A stretch of 64,000 nt of DNA from Ancylobacter sp. TS-1 (GTDB taxonomy: Bacteria > Pseudomonadota > Alphaproteobacteria > Rhizobiales > Xanthobacteraceae), in the NCBI RefSeq assembly GCF_009223885.1, contig NZ_CP045144.1:2468001-2532000 (forward strand). The letters are read 5' to 3'. Shown piece after piece: positions 18,739 through 27,489 of this stretch. The position numbers and the translations under genes are program-made. Position 1 is the stretch's first letter, and each line of letters opens with the position of its first letter. Below the pieces are notes generated by a model. The model saw only the letters and a program-made list of their open reading frames with translations, did no database searches and was not told where the DNA came from.

Positions 18739-19047
18739 TCAGGCGCCGGTGATCGAGGTCACGCGCACGACGGTGAAGTCCTGGCGATGGCCGATCTTAC
18801 GACGCGAATTCTGACGACGACGCTTCTTGAACGCAATGACCTTGTCGCCACGGGTGTGCTTGACGACCTCGATGGTGACGGCGGCGCCGTCCACGAGCGG
18901 GGCACCGACCTTCGGGCTTTCGCCGCCGAGCATAAGCACCGGCAGGGTGACGGACGAACCCGCCTCGGCGTCGATCTTGCCGACGGTCACGAGTTCGTTG
19001 GGGGCGACCCGATACTGCTTGCCGCCCGTCTTGATGACCGCGAACAT
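18739..19047 (-). CDS. rplU: 50S ribosomal protein L21
   Basis: L21 is an early-assembly large-subunit protein. The 102-residue product begins MFAVIKTGGKQYRVAPNEL and has the conserved FKKRRRQNSRRKIGHRQDFTVVRV at the C-terminus, matching the family throughout. The 278-bp region upstream (19048-19325), shared with the divergent CsbD-like gene, must contain its promoter. I do not recognise a leader structure there. Confidence 0.98.
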   Translation of the reverse strand: MFAVIKTGGKQYRVAPNELVTVGKIDAEAGSSVTLPVLMLGGESPKVGAPLVDGAAVTIEVVKHTRGDKVIAFKKRRRQNSRRKIGHRQDFTVVRVTSITGA

Positions 19048-19325
19048 GTTCTGTCCTTTCGTTCGAGCCCGGTCTCCGGCACTGCGCGGAACGCTGATGC
19101 GCGACGCTGGCCTGGACCGGCTTCTTTCGGTCGATGGGTTTCAATATGCGCGCGAGGGACGCAGGACGCCCATCACGCAGCGCCGGGCTCATAGCCGCCG
19201 GGGCCGCTCCTGTCAAGGAAAGTACACATTATCGCGGCCTCGCGCCCGATGAACCTTCCGCCCCGCCCGGCGTTCTCCCCGCACAGGCGCGGCGACCCCG
19301 CCGCGCGTCAGATCGGAGTTCGGCA

Positions 19326-19664
19326 ATGGACACTCAGCGTATCACGGGCGCGGCCCGGCAGGTCGGCGGCAAGCTGCGGCGCGTGGCGGGCGAGACCGGC
19401 CGCGAGGCCTACGACACCGCCGCCCACCGTGCCGAGGACGCCTATGAGGAAGCCTTCGACCTCGGCTCGCGGGCGGTGCGCCATGCCCGCAGCGGGGCGC
19501 TGCGGCTTGCCGACGACGCGCTGGAGAACGGTCAGGCGCTGTACGGGCGCGGCGTCGGCGCGCTGTCGCGGCAGGCCGGCGATCACCCGCTGCTGCTGGT
19601 CGCCGCCGCCGCGCTCACCGGCGCCGCCATCGCCTGGCTGGCGCTGAACGCGCAGCGGCGCTGA
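19326..19664 (+). CDS. Small CsbD-like protein with C-terminal membrane anchor
   Basis: A 112-residue protein of unknown function. The N-terminus MDTQRITGAARQVGGKLRRVAGE resembles the CsbD stress-protein family. A charged helical middle follows, and the last 30 residues (DHPLLLVAAAALTGAAIAWLAL) form one hydrophobic helix ending in a basic tail, like the ElaB/YqjD/DUF883 inner-membrane anchors. The frame is open from 19134, but ATG 19326 follows GGAG and gives the family N-terminus. It converges with nikR 9 bp downstream. A general stress role is only inferred from the family. Confidence 0.72.
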   Translation: MDTQRITGAARQVGGKLRRVAGETGREAYDTAAHRAEDAYEEAFDLGSRAVRHARSGALRLADDALENGQALYGRGVGALSRQAGDHPLLLVAAAALTGAAIAWLALNAQRR

Positions 19665-19673
19665 GCGGGCCTC

Positions 19674-20147
19674 TCAGAAGCCGCTCTTCACCCGCAGATG
19701 GGTGTGCTCATGGGCGGCGCCCTGATTGTGGACGTGGCGGTCCGCCCCCGCGTCCACCGGCACCAAAGCGAGCGTGCCGTGCATGACGCCGCGTTCGAGG
19801 AACAGCGCCTCGGCATAGGCCGACACGTCGCCGACATGGCCGCGCATCAGCGTCACGTCGAGCGACGTCGTGTGGTCGAGCGGCACGGAGAGCGCCGCGA
19901 CGGTCTGGTCGTGGCGCTCCAGCCGCCCCTGCGGCACGCGGGCGGCGAGGTTGCGCACCGACTGGTCGATGGTGCAGCTGATCACCCCGAAGCACTGCGC
20001 CTGCGCCGGCCCCTCGGGACGGGCGGAAAGGCCGCGCCGCACGAGGTCGCGGATCGCCTCCGAGCGGCTGGTCGAGCCGCTCGCTTCCATATGGGCATCG
20101 AGCCGGGCGGCGAGATCATCGTCGATGGCGATGGTGATCCGTTGCAT
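19674..20147 (-). CDS. nikR: NikR-family regulator with substituted nickel site
   Basis: NikR is a ribbon-helix-helix repressor fused to an ACT-like nickel-binding domain. The N-terminal MQRITIAIDDDLAARLD keeps Gln2, Arg3 and Thr5, which contact DNA in E. coli NikR. A gap-free alignment from memory to E. coli NikR keeps the same numbering. The four high-affinity nickel ligands His76, His87, His89 and Cys95 are here Leu76, Ser87, Pro89 and Ser95. A 24-residue C-terminal extension contains HVHN and HEHTH, a possible substitute metal site. The gene is divergent from the nikKMLQO operon, with a canonical operator between them. NikR-like DNA binding is confident; nickel sensing is doubtful or altered. 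Confidence 0.9.
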   Translation of the reverse strand: MQRITIAIDDDLAARLDAHMEASGSTSRSEAIRDLVRRGLSARPEGPAQAQCFGVISCTIDQSVRNLAARVPQGRLERHDQTVAALSVPLDHTTSLDVTLMRGHVGDVSAYAEALFLERGVMHGTLALVPVDAGADRHVHNQGAAHEHTHLRVKSGF

Positions 20148-20252
20148 GGCTCGTCTCCGCGAAACTGGACGCGAAGCCTAACATTCAGAGGGTGACGGAG
20201 AAATTGGAAACGGCGGCGGTGTTTGGCGCTTGCGCATCGGGACCGGGCCTCA

Positions 20253-20280
20253 GTATGATTTTTTATAGATGATTTCATAC
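20253..20280. promoter_or_regulatory. NikR operator, exact GTATGA-N16-TCATAC
   Basis: GTATGA at 20253-20258 and TCATAC at 20275-20280 are separated by exactly 16 bases. This is identical in arms and spacing to the E. coli NikR operator. It lies between divergent nikR and nikK, in an AT-rich patch suited to a promoter, and overlaps an upstream in-frame ATG (20269), which argues that nikK starts downstream at 20299. It predicts repression of nikKMLQO, and possibly nikR autoregulation. Confidence 0.88.
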
Positions 20281-20298
20281 GATGCGGAACCCCGCCCG

Positions 20299-21129
20299 AT
20301 GCCCCTCGCCGCCTTCCCGTCCGCCTCCACGTTCCTCGCGGCCGTGCTGAGAGGCGGCGTGCTCGCCCTGCCGCTGCTCGGCGCGGCCGCGCTTTTCACG
20401 CCGGCCCGGGCGCATTTCCAGGAGATCATTCCTTCCGCCGACGTGCTGCCGGACGGCGGCACCGTCACGCTCGACCTTGTCTTCACCCACCCGGTCGAGG
20501 GCGGCCCGGTGATGGACATGAAGAAGCCGGTGCGCGTGGGCGTGCTGTCGGGCGGCCGGCAGACCGACCTCACGGGCGCGATCGCTGCCCGCCCGGTCGC
20601 GGGCAAGCAGGCCTGGACGCTGAGCCACGACCTGCCGGAGCCGGGCGCCGCCGTCTTCTTTGTCGAGCCGCAGCCCTATTGGGAGCCGGCCGAGGGCAAA
20701 TACATCGTCCACTACGCGAAAGTGGTGGTCGACGGCTTCGCCTCCGGCGAGGGCTGGGACCAACTGGTCGGCCTGCCGGTCGAGATCCGGCCGCTCACCC
20801 GCCCCTCCGGCCTGTGGACCGGCAACCTGTTCACCGGCGTCGTGCTGAAGGACGGCAAGCCGGTGCCCTTCGCCGAGATCGAGGTGGAGTTCGTCAATGA
20901 CGGCACGGTGAAGCCGCCCAACGATGCCTTCGTCACCCAGGTGATCAAGGCCGACGCCAACGGCACCTTCAGCTACGCCATGCCGCGCACCGGCTGGTGG
21001 GGCTTCGCCGCGCTGGTCGAGGCCGACACGCCGGCCACCTCGCCGGAAGGCAAGCCGGTGCCGGTGGAACTTGGCGGCCTCATCTGGGTCAAGGCCACCG
21101 ACATGAACACGGCGACGAGCGGCAAATAG
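20299..21129 (+). CDS. nikK: Nickel ECF transporter accessory protein NikK (DUF4198)
   Basis: Exported DUF4198 protein of about 276 residues, named NikK in nickel ECF systems and thought to help deliver Ni(II) in the periplasm. The signal peptide runs to PARA, giving a mature N-terminus HFQEIIPSADVLPDGG. The middle contains WDQLVGLPVEIRPLTRP and LKDGKPVPFAEIEVEFVN, and the C-terminal GWWGFAAL region is usual for the family. ATG 20269 would also fit the frame but lies inside the NikR operator, so 20299 is preferred. It is the first gene of nikKMLQO. Confidence 0.85.
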   Translation: MPLAAFPSASTFLAAVLRGGVLALPLLGAAALFTPARAHFQEIIPSADVLPDGGTVTLDLVFTHPVEGGPVMDMKKPVRVGVLSGGRQTDLTGAIAARPVAGKQAWTLSHDLPEPGAAVFFVEPQPYWEPAEGKYIVHYAKVVVDGFASGEGWDQLVGLPVEIRPLTRPSGLWTGNLFTGVVLKDGKPVPFAEIEVEFVNDGTVKPPNDAFVTQVIKADANGTFSYAMPRTGWWGFAALVEADTPATSPEGKPVPVELGGLIWVKATDMNTATSGK

Positions 21130-21147
21130 CCCGACAGGTAACCCTCT

Positions 21148-21762
21148 ATGGCGCACATCCCCGATGGCATCCTCTCCGCCCCGGTGCTGATCGGGGGCGG
21201 CCTTCTCGCGGCCGGCGGCGTCGCGCTGGCGGTACGCGGGCTCGACGACCGGGCGATCCCGCGCACCGCCATCCTCTCCGCCGCCTTCTTCGCCGGCTCG
21301 CTGATCGCGGTGCCGATGGGCCCGACCAGCATCCACCTGCTGCTGTCCGGGCTGATGGGGATCATGCTGGGCGCCGGCGCGTTCGCCGCCGTGCTGGTGG
21401 CGCTGCTGCTGCAGGTGCTGCTGTTCGGCTTCGGCGGGCTCACCACGCTGGGCGTCAACACGGTCAACATCGCGCTGCCGGGCGTGCTGCTCGGTATGGC
21501 GCTGGGACCGGCGATCCGCGCCGCGCGCCGGCCGCTCGCCCGCGCGCTGCTCGCCGGCGCGGTGGGGGCGTTCGCCGTGCTCGGCACCGGCGGCATGGTC
21601 GCGCTGTCGCTGGCGCTTTCCGGCTCGGAATACACGCCGCTGGCGAGCGTGCTCGTCGCCACCTACCTGCCGCTGGCTCTGGGCGAAGCCTTCGTCACCG
21701 CCGCCGTGGTCGCCTTTCTCGCCCGGGTGCAGCCCGACGCGCTGCGCCCCGCGCTACCGTGA
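21148..21762 (+). CDS. nikM: Nickel ECF transporter S component NikM (CbiM family)
   Basis: Substrate-capture membrane subunit of the nickel/cobalt ECF importer (204 residues, about six helices). The N-terminal HIPDGILS motif forms the metal site together with the amino terminus in CbiM/NikM proteins. Here it reads M-A-H-I-P-D-G, one residue longer than the usual M-H-I-P, so after Met removal the amine and His would again be adjacent. MGPTSIHLLLSGLMGIMLG and TTLGVNTVNIALPG are further family motifs. Nickel rather than cobalt is supported by the NikR operator and by NikK/NikL neighbours. Confidence 0.92.
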   Translation: MAHIPDGILSAPVLIGGGLLAAGGVALAVRGLDDRAIPRTAILSAAFFAGSLIAVPMGPTSIHLLLSGLMGIMLGAGAFAAVLVALLLQVLLFGFGGLTTLGVNTVNIALPGVLLGMALGPAIRAARRPLARALLAGAVGAFAVLGTGGMVALSLALSGSEYTPLASVLVATYLPLALGEAFVTAAVVAFLARVQPDALRPALP

Positions 21763-21785
21763 AAGCCTGCTATGGGTGGGCCACC

Positions 21786-22346
21786 ATGAAACGACTGGCG
21801 GCCGCGCTCCTCCTCTTCCTGCTCGCCTTCGCCGCGCCGGCGCAGGCGCACAAGCTCAAGGTGTTCGCCACCGTCGCGGGCGATTCGATTGCCGGCTACG
21901 CCTTCTTCATCGGCGGCGGCCGCGCCAGGGGCACACCCTGGATCGCGAAGGATTCGGCCGGCGCCACTCTTATCAGCGGCACCACCGATGCCGAGGGCCG
22001 CTTCGCCTTCGCCCTGCCGCCGGAGGCGACCGGCGACGTCACCGTCACCGTCGACACGCGCGAGGGACACATCGCCTCCGCCACGCTCACTGCCGCCCGT
22101 CTGGCGGGAGGCGCCGCACCCTCCCCCTCCCCGGCGGCAGCAACGGATTCCCCTGTATCGACGATCGCGGACACCCGCCCGCTCGAAGCCGCCATCGAGG
22201 CGGCCGTGCAGCGTCAGGTCGAGCCGCTGCTGGAGCGCATCGAGGAACTCGACGCAAGGCTGCGCGTGACCGACATCGTCTCAGGCGTCTTCCTCATCCT
22301 CGGCCTTGCCGGCATGGCACTGTGGGCGCGGGGACGGCGAAAATGA
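21786..22346 (+). CDS. nikL: Nickel ECF transporter small component NikL
   Basis: This 186-residue protein has a signal peptide (MKRLAAALLLFLLAFAAPAQA), a periplasmic beta-domain (HKLKVFATVAGDSIAGYAFF to about residue 100), a Pro/Ala-rich linker, a predicted coiled segment (VEPLLERIEELDARLR) and one C-terminal membrane helix. This is the NikL layout, which replaces CbiN in nickel systems. The mature N-terminal histidine after the signal may bind metal. The stop overlaps the nikQ start (ATGA). The ATG at 21786 was chosen because the upstream open frame lacks similarity. Confidence 0.85.
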   Translation: MKRLAAALLLFLLAFAAPAQAHKLKVFATVAGDSIAGYAFFIGGGRARGTPWIAKDSAGATLISGTTDAEGRFAFALPPEATGDVTVTVDTREGHIASATLTAARLAGGAAPSPSPAAATDSPVSTIADTRPLEAAIEAAVQRQVEPLLERIEELDARLRVTDIVSGVFLILGLAGMALWARGRRK

Positions 22347-23067
22347 GCCTCGCACCGGCCGACCTGCGGCTGCGCCTCGCCGCAACCTTCATCGCCGTCG
22401 CCTGCCTCTCGCAGTTGCGCACGCCCGCCATCGCCGCCGCTGCGCTCCTCGCCGCGCTGGCGCTGTGGCGGACGAGCCCGGCGCGGGTCTCGTGGCGCCG
22501 CCTCCTGCATGTGGAAGGCTTCGTGCTGCTGCTCTTCCTCACTTTGCCCTTCACCGTGGCGGGCACGTCGCTCGTGTCGCTCGGCCCGCTGACCGCCAGC
22601 GCGGAGGGCCTGGCGCGCGCCGTATTGGTAGCCCTCAAGATATCCGCCGCGATGATGCTCATCACCACGCTGCTCGGCGACGTCGAGCCTTCCCGGCTCG
22701 GTGGCGCGCTGCGCGGGCTGCGCGTACCCGAGGCGATCGCTCGGCTCTTCGTGCTGACCGCCCGCTATGTCGGCCTCCTCCGCGACGAGGCGCGCCGGCT
22801 GCACGAGGCGATGCGCGCCCGCGGCTTCCGCCCGCGAACGAACCGCCACACCTGGCGCAGCTATGGCAATCTCATCGGCATGCTGCTGGTGCGCGCCCTC
22901 GACCGCGCGCAGCGCGTGGAGGAAGCGATGCTCTGCCGGGGCTATGATGGCCGGTTTCCCCATGCCACCGCGCCCGCACCGACGCGGCGCGACTGGGCCG
23001 GCTTCGCGCTGGTGGCGGGTGGCGGCCTGCTCGCCCTTGCCGTCGAGCTGACCGGGGTGGGGCGGTC

Positions 23068-23071
<4 letters not shown>
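22343..23071 (+). CDS. nikQ: ECF transporter T component NikQ (CbiQ family)
   Basis: Transmembrane coupling subunit of the nickel ECF importer (242 residues, four to five helices). The coupling motif in EEAMLCRGYDGRFP and the earlier LHEAMRARGFRP both match the ARG signature of T components. It overlaps nikL by four bases and nikO by four bases, so all three are translationally coupled. The start MSLAPADLRLRLA is set by that overlap. Confidence 0.9.
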
Positions 23072-23775
<704 letters not shown>

Positions 23776-23790
23776 GCGGGGGCGAACGCC

Positions 23791-24870
23791 TCAGGCGACT
23801 GGGAAGCGATAGACCGAGACGTGGCGGTAGGTCTCGCCCGGATCGAGCCGGGCGGAGGGGTAGTCCGCCCGGTTCGGCGCGTCCGGCCACGCCTGCGGTT
23901 CGAGGCAGAACGCCTCCGACTGGCGGTAGAGCCGGCCATATTTGCCCGGCGTGCGCCCGTCGAGATGGTTGCCGGAATAGAACTGAAGGCCCGGCTGGTC
24001 GGTCAGCAGTTCCATTACCCGCCCGGAAGCAGGGTGATGCACCCGCGCGGCAAGGCGCGGCTGCGCGGTGAAGCCGCCGTCGAGGCAATAGGTGTGGTCG
24101 TAGCCGAAGCCGCGCCGCAACTGCTCGTCGGCCTGCCGGATACGCGCGCCGATGGGGCGGGGGGTGCAGAAGTCGAACGGCGTGCCGTCGACGCTCTGCG
24201 GCCCGCCGAGCGGGATCGCCGCCGCGTCGATGGGCAGGTAGTCGTCGGCATGGATGGTGAGGAGATGGTCGAGCACGTCGCCGCCCTCCTCAACGCCGCC
24301 GAGGTTGAAATAGCCGTGATGGGTGAGGTTCACCACCGTCGGCCGGTCCGTCGCTGCCGTGAAGGCGATGGTGAGTTCGTCTGGCCCGGTGAGCGTGTAG
24401 GTCACGCCCGCCTCCAGCCGTCCGGGAAAGCCCTGGTCGCCATGGGGGCTCACCAGCGAAAGCCGCACCGAAGGCGCCTCGCCCTCGGCCGTCTCCTCCA
24501 CGCGCCACAGCCGCCGGTCGAAGCCCTCGGTCCCGCCATGCAGCGCGTGCGGCCCGTCATTGGCCGGAATGGAGACGCGCGCGCCGTCGAGTTCGAAACG
24601 GCCGCCGGCGATGCGGTTGGCGTAGCGCCCCACCGCCACGCCGAAGAAGCGCGGCGTGGCGAGATAGGGCTCCGGCGTGTCGTGGCCGAGCACGATGTCG
24701 GCCAGCCGCCCGTAGCGGTCGGGCACGTGGAGCGCCTGCACCGTGGCGCCGAGCGTGAGCACCGCCACCTCGAACCCCTCGGGACCGATCAGGCGGATGC
24801 GCTCGACAGGGCGCCCGTCCGGCAGGGTGCCGAAGGGCTCGCGCAGAAGACGGGAAGCGGTGGCGGTCAT
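23791..24870 (-). CDS. galM: Aldose 1-epimerase (galactose mutarotase) family
   Basis: A 359-residue enzyme that interconverts alpha and beta anomers of aldoses. The sequence shows FGTLPDGRPVERIRL, GRYANRIAGGRF, NDGPHALHGGTEGFDRRLW and NLTHHGYFNLGG (with the catalytic His pair of the family). EPQAWPDAPNR and ETYRHVSVYRF complete it near the C-terminus. The open frame extends to 24957, but the conserved N-terminus begins at ATG 24870. No sugar operon surrounds it, so the in vivo sugar is unclear. Confidence 0.92.
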   Translation of the reverse strand: MTATASRLLREPFGTLPDGRPVERIRLIGPEGFEVAVLTLGATVQALHVPDRYGRLADIVLGHDTPEPYLATPRFFGVAVGRYANRIAGGRFELDGARVSIPANDGPHALHGGTEGFDRRLWRVEETAEGEAPSVRLSLVSPHGDQGFPGRLEAGVTYTLTGPDELTIAFTAATDRPTVVNLTHHGYFNLGGVEEGGDVLDHLLTIHADDYLPIDAAAIPLGGPQSVDGTPFDFCTPRPIGARIRQADEQLRRGFGYDHTYCLDGGFTAQPRLAARVHHPASGRVMELLTDQPGLQFYSGNHLDGRTPGKYGRLYRQSEAFCLEPQAWPDAPNRADYPSARLDPGETYRHVSVYRFPVA

Positions 24871-24953
24871 GGCGAAGCCCGGAATGGACGCCCGGCAATG
24901 TCGGCCACGCTCTATAGCCGTTTCCCGCGCGCCCGTCTCCGGTTCGCGCCGTC

Positions 24954-26486
24954 TCACACCGCTTCGGCCACCCGCTTCGCCCCGACCGAACGGCCGGCGC
25001 CCTCCGGCGCGGCGAGCCGCGCATGCGCCTGCGCAATCGGCGACAAACCGGCCAGCACAGCCTCCGGCGCCGGCACCGCGCGCCCCGCCCTAGTGTCGAC
25101 ATGCAGCAGCATCTGCTCGGCGGTGGCGATCTCCCGGCCCTCGGGCCCGGCGAACAGGCGGTGGAACAGGTGGATGCGCTTGCCGTCGACCGCGAGAAGC
25201 TGCGTCGTGACACGCAGCGCCTCGCCGAGCCGCGCCTCGTCGAGATGGCGGATATGGGTCTCGACCGTGTAGTAGCTGCGGCCGGCCTCGACATAGGCGA
25301 GATCGACGCCGATCAGGCGCAGCAGCGCGTCGGTGGCGTCGCCGAACGCCTGCAAATAGCGGTGCTCGGTCATGTGGCCGTTATAGTCGATCCAGGCCGG
25401 CGAGACGCGCGCCTCGTGCAGCGCCAGCGGCGCGGCGATATCGGGCGCCCCGGCGGATTCGCCGCCGGCCGCCGCCCACAGCCGCCGCTCGAAATCGCCC
25501 AGCAGCGCGCCCGCACCCCAGCCCTCGCCACCCCGGCTCGCCTTCAGCGCCTGCACGATGCCGACGAGGTTCTCGTCGCGTATGCGCTCCAGCTCGCGGA
25601 TCGAGAGCCCCGCCGCCTGCGCATCCGACTGCGCGCCGATCTTCTCGACCAGCGCGTCGTCGAGGTCGACGACATCGGTCAGCTTGGTCCACGGCCACTG
25701 CAGGCACGGGCCGAACTGGGCGAGGAAATGGCGCATGCCGGCCTCGCCGCCGGCGATGCGGTAGGTCTGGAACAGCCCCATCTGCGCCCAGCGCAGGCCG
25801 AAGGAATAGCGGATCACGTCGTCCAAAGTCTCGACGTCGCAAATGTCGTCCTTGATCAGCCACAGCGCCTCGCGCCACAGCGCCTCCAGCAGCCGGTCGC
25901 CGACGAAGGCCTCGATCTCGCGGGCGATGACGACGCCCTTCATGCCGATGGCTTCCAGCACCTGCTTCGCCCGCGCGACGGTGGCGGGCGTGGTCGCCGC
26001 GCCGCCGACGATCTCCACCAGCGGCAGCAGATAGACCGGGTTATAGGGATGGGCGACGAAGAGCCGTTCGGGATGCGCCAGCGCTTCCTGCAGGTCGGTC
26101 GGCTTGAGGCCGGAGGTGGAGGAGCCGATCAGCGCCTCCGCCGGGGCCGCCGCGTCGATCTCGGCGAGCACGCGGCGCTTGAGGTCGAGCCGCTCGGGCA
26201 CGCTCTCCTGCACCCATTGCGCATCCGCCACCGCCTCGGCCACACTGGCGCAGAAGGTGAGCCGGCCGCGCGCGGGCAGCGGCGCGCTGGTGAGCAGCCC
26301 ATAGGCCCGCTCGGCATTGGCGATCACCTCCGCCACGATGCGCTGCGCCTCGGGGTGCGGATCGAACACCTTCATGTCGATGCCGGCGAGCAGGAAGCGG
26401 GCGATCCAGCCGCCGCCGATGACCCCGCCGCCGATGGCGGCCGCGCGGGAGATGGGAGCAAGGCCCCCCGGAATTGTCGCCGTCAT
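24954..26486 (-). CDS. L-carnitine 3-dehydrogenase fused to betainyl-CoA thioesterase
   Basis: Two-domain 510-residue enzyme. Residues 1-320 are a 3-hydroxyacyl-CoA-dehydrogenase-like oxidoreductase with the NAD motif IGGGVIGGGWIAR and QESVPERLDLKR, which in carnitine dehydrogenases oxidises L-carnitine to 3-dehydrocarnitine. Residues from about 360 form a hot-dog thioesterase (SPAWIDYNGHMTEHRYLQAF), which in such fusions hydrolyses betainyl-CoA to glycine betaine. The next gene supplies the intervening cleavage step, so a single transcript can encode carnitine to glycine betaine. The fusion is known in Rhizobium-type bacteria. Ten bases separate it from the upstream gene. Confidence 0.88.
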   Translation of the reverse strand: MTATIPGGLAPISRAAAIGGGVIGGGWIARFLLAGIDMKVFDPHPEAQRIVAEVIANAERAYGLLTSAPLPARGRLTFCASVAEAVADAQWVQESVPERLDLKRRVLAEIDAAAPAEALIGSSTSGLKPTDLQEALAHPERLFVAHPYNPVYLLPLVEIVGGAATTPATVARAKQVLEAIGMKGVVIAREIEAFVGDRLLEALWREALWLIKDDICDVETLDDVIRYSFGLRWAQMGLFQTYRIAGGEAGMRHFLAQFGPCLQWPWTKLTDVVDLDDALVEKIGAQSDAQAAGLSIRELERIRDENLVGIVQALKASRGGEGWGAGALLGDFERRLWAAAGGESAGAPDIAAPLALHEARVSPAWIDYNGHMTEHRYLQAFGDATDALLRLIGVDLAYVEAGRSYYTVETHIRHLDEARLGEALRVTTQLLAVDGKRIHLFHRLFAGPEGREIATAEQMLLHVDTRAGRAVPAPEAVLAGLSPIAQAHARLAAPEGAGRSVGAKRVAEAV

Positions 26487-26496
26487 CGTCGTCTCC

Positions 26497-27399
26497 TCAG
26501 CGCTTCACCAGCTTCAGCTTCTCGCGCACCTCAGCCGGGCCGATGATGCGCGCGCCCATATTCGTCACCACCGTCGCGGCCTTTTCGACGAGCTGGGCGT
26601 TGGTGGCGAGCTGGCCCTTGCCGGCATAGAGGTTGTCCTCCAGCCCGACGCGGACATTGCCGCCCGCCAGCACCGCAGCGGCGGGATAGGCGAGGGCGTT
26701 GCGCCCGATGGAGAAGGCCGAGAAGGTCCAACTGGCCGGCACGTTGTTGACCATCGCCATGAACGTGTTGAGGTCGTCCGGCGCGCCCCACGGAATACCC
26801 ATGCAGAGCTGGATCAGCACCGGGTCCTCGATCAGCCCTTCCTCGACGAGCTGCTTGGCGAACCAGAGGTGCCCGGTGTCGAAGGCTTCGATCTCGGGAC
26901 GCACGCCGAGCGCCGTCATCTGCCGCGCCATCTCGCGCAGGGTGGAGGGCGTGTTGGTCATCACATAGTCGCCGAGGCTGAAATTCATCGTGCCGCAGTC
27001 GAGCGTGCAGATTTCCGGCAGGCAGTCGGCGACATGGGCGACGCGCTCGGTGGCGCCCACGAGGTCGGTGCCCCCAGCGTTCAGCGGGAAGGGCGCCTCG
27101 ACGCCGCCGAAGACGAGGTCGCCGCCCATGCCGGCGGTCAGGTTCAGCACCACATCGATGTCCGCCGAGCGGATGCGGTCGGTCACCTCGCGATAGAGTT
27201 CAAGCCGGCGCGCCGCCGCCCCGGTCTCCGGGTCGCGGACATGGCAGTGCACGATAGCCGCACCCGCCTTGGCCGCGTCGATGGCCGATTCCGCGATCTG
27301 CTGGGGCGTCACCGGCACATGCGGGGACTTGCCCGTGGTGGCGCCCGCACCGGTGACGGCGCAGGTGATGAAGACGTCGCGATTCATCGAAAGCGGCAT
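26497..27399 (-). CDS. Beta-keto acid cleavage enzyme, 3-dehydrocarnitine type (CdhC-like)
   Basis: BKACE-family (DUF849) zinc enzyme of 300 residues. Family members condense a beta-keto acid with acetyl-CoA to give acetoacetate and a new CoA ester; with dehydrocarnitine the products are betainyl-CoA and acetoacetate. Zinc ligands are in AAIVHCHVRDP (His51, His53) and the conserved Glu in VGLEDNLYAGKG. FSIGRNALAYPAAAV is also typical. The frame is open to 27471, but ATG 27399 follows GGAGG at correct spacing. It is the first gene of the minus-strand carnitine operon and is divergent from the GlxA-type regulator. Confidence 0.9.
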   Translation of the reverse strand: MPLSMNRDVFITCAVTGAGATTGKSPHVPVTPQQIAESAIDAAKAGAAIVHCHVRDPETGAAARRLELYREVTDRIRSADIDVVLNLTAGMGGDLVFGGVEAPFPLNAGGTDLVGATERVAHVADCLPEICTLDCGTMNFSLGDYVMTNTPSTLREMARQMTALGVRPEIEAFDTGHLWFAKQLVEEGLIEDPVLIQLCMGIPWGAPDDLNTFMAMVNNVPASWTFSAFSIGRNALAYPAAAVLAGGNVRVGLEDNLYAGKGQLATNAQLVEKAATVVTNMGARIIGPAEVREKLKLVKR

Positions 27400-27489
27400 G
27401 GATACCTCCGGTATGATGGGTGGAGCTTGACGGCAAAGCCGCGCTGTGACGCAACTTGATGCGCACGCCATTTTTCATTTTGCGAAGCG

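Noticed and set aside
19048-19325. Ribosomal protein L21 leader or riboswitch
   Set aside because: No recognisable autogenous leader structure; only a plausible promoter-containing gap.
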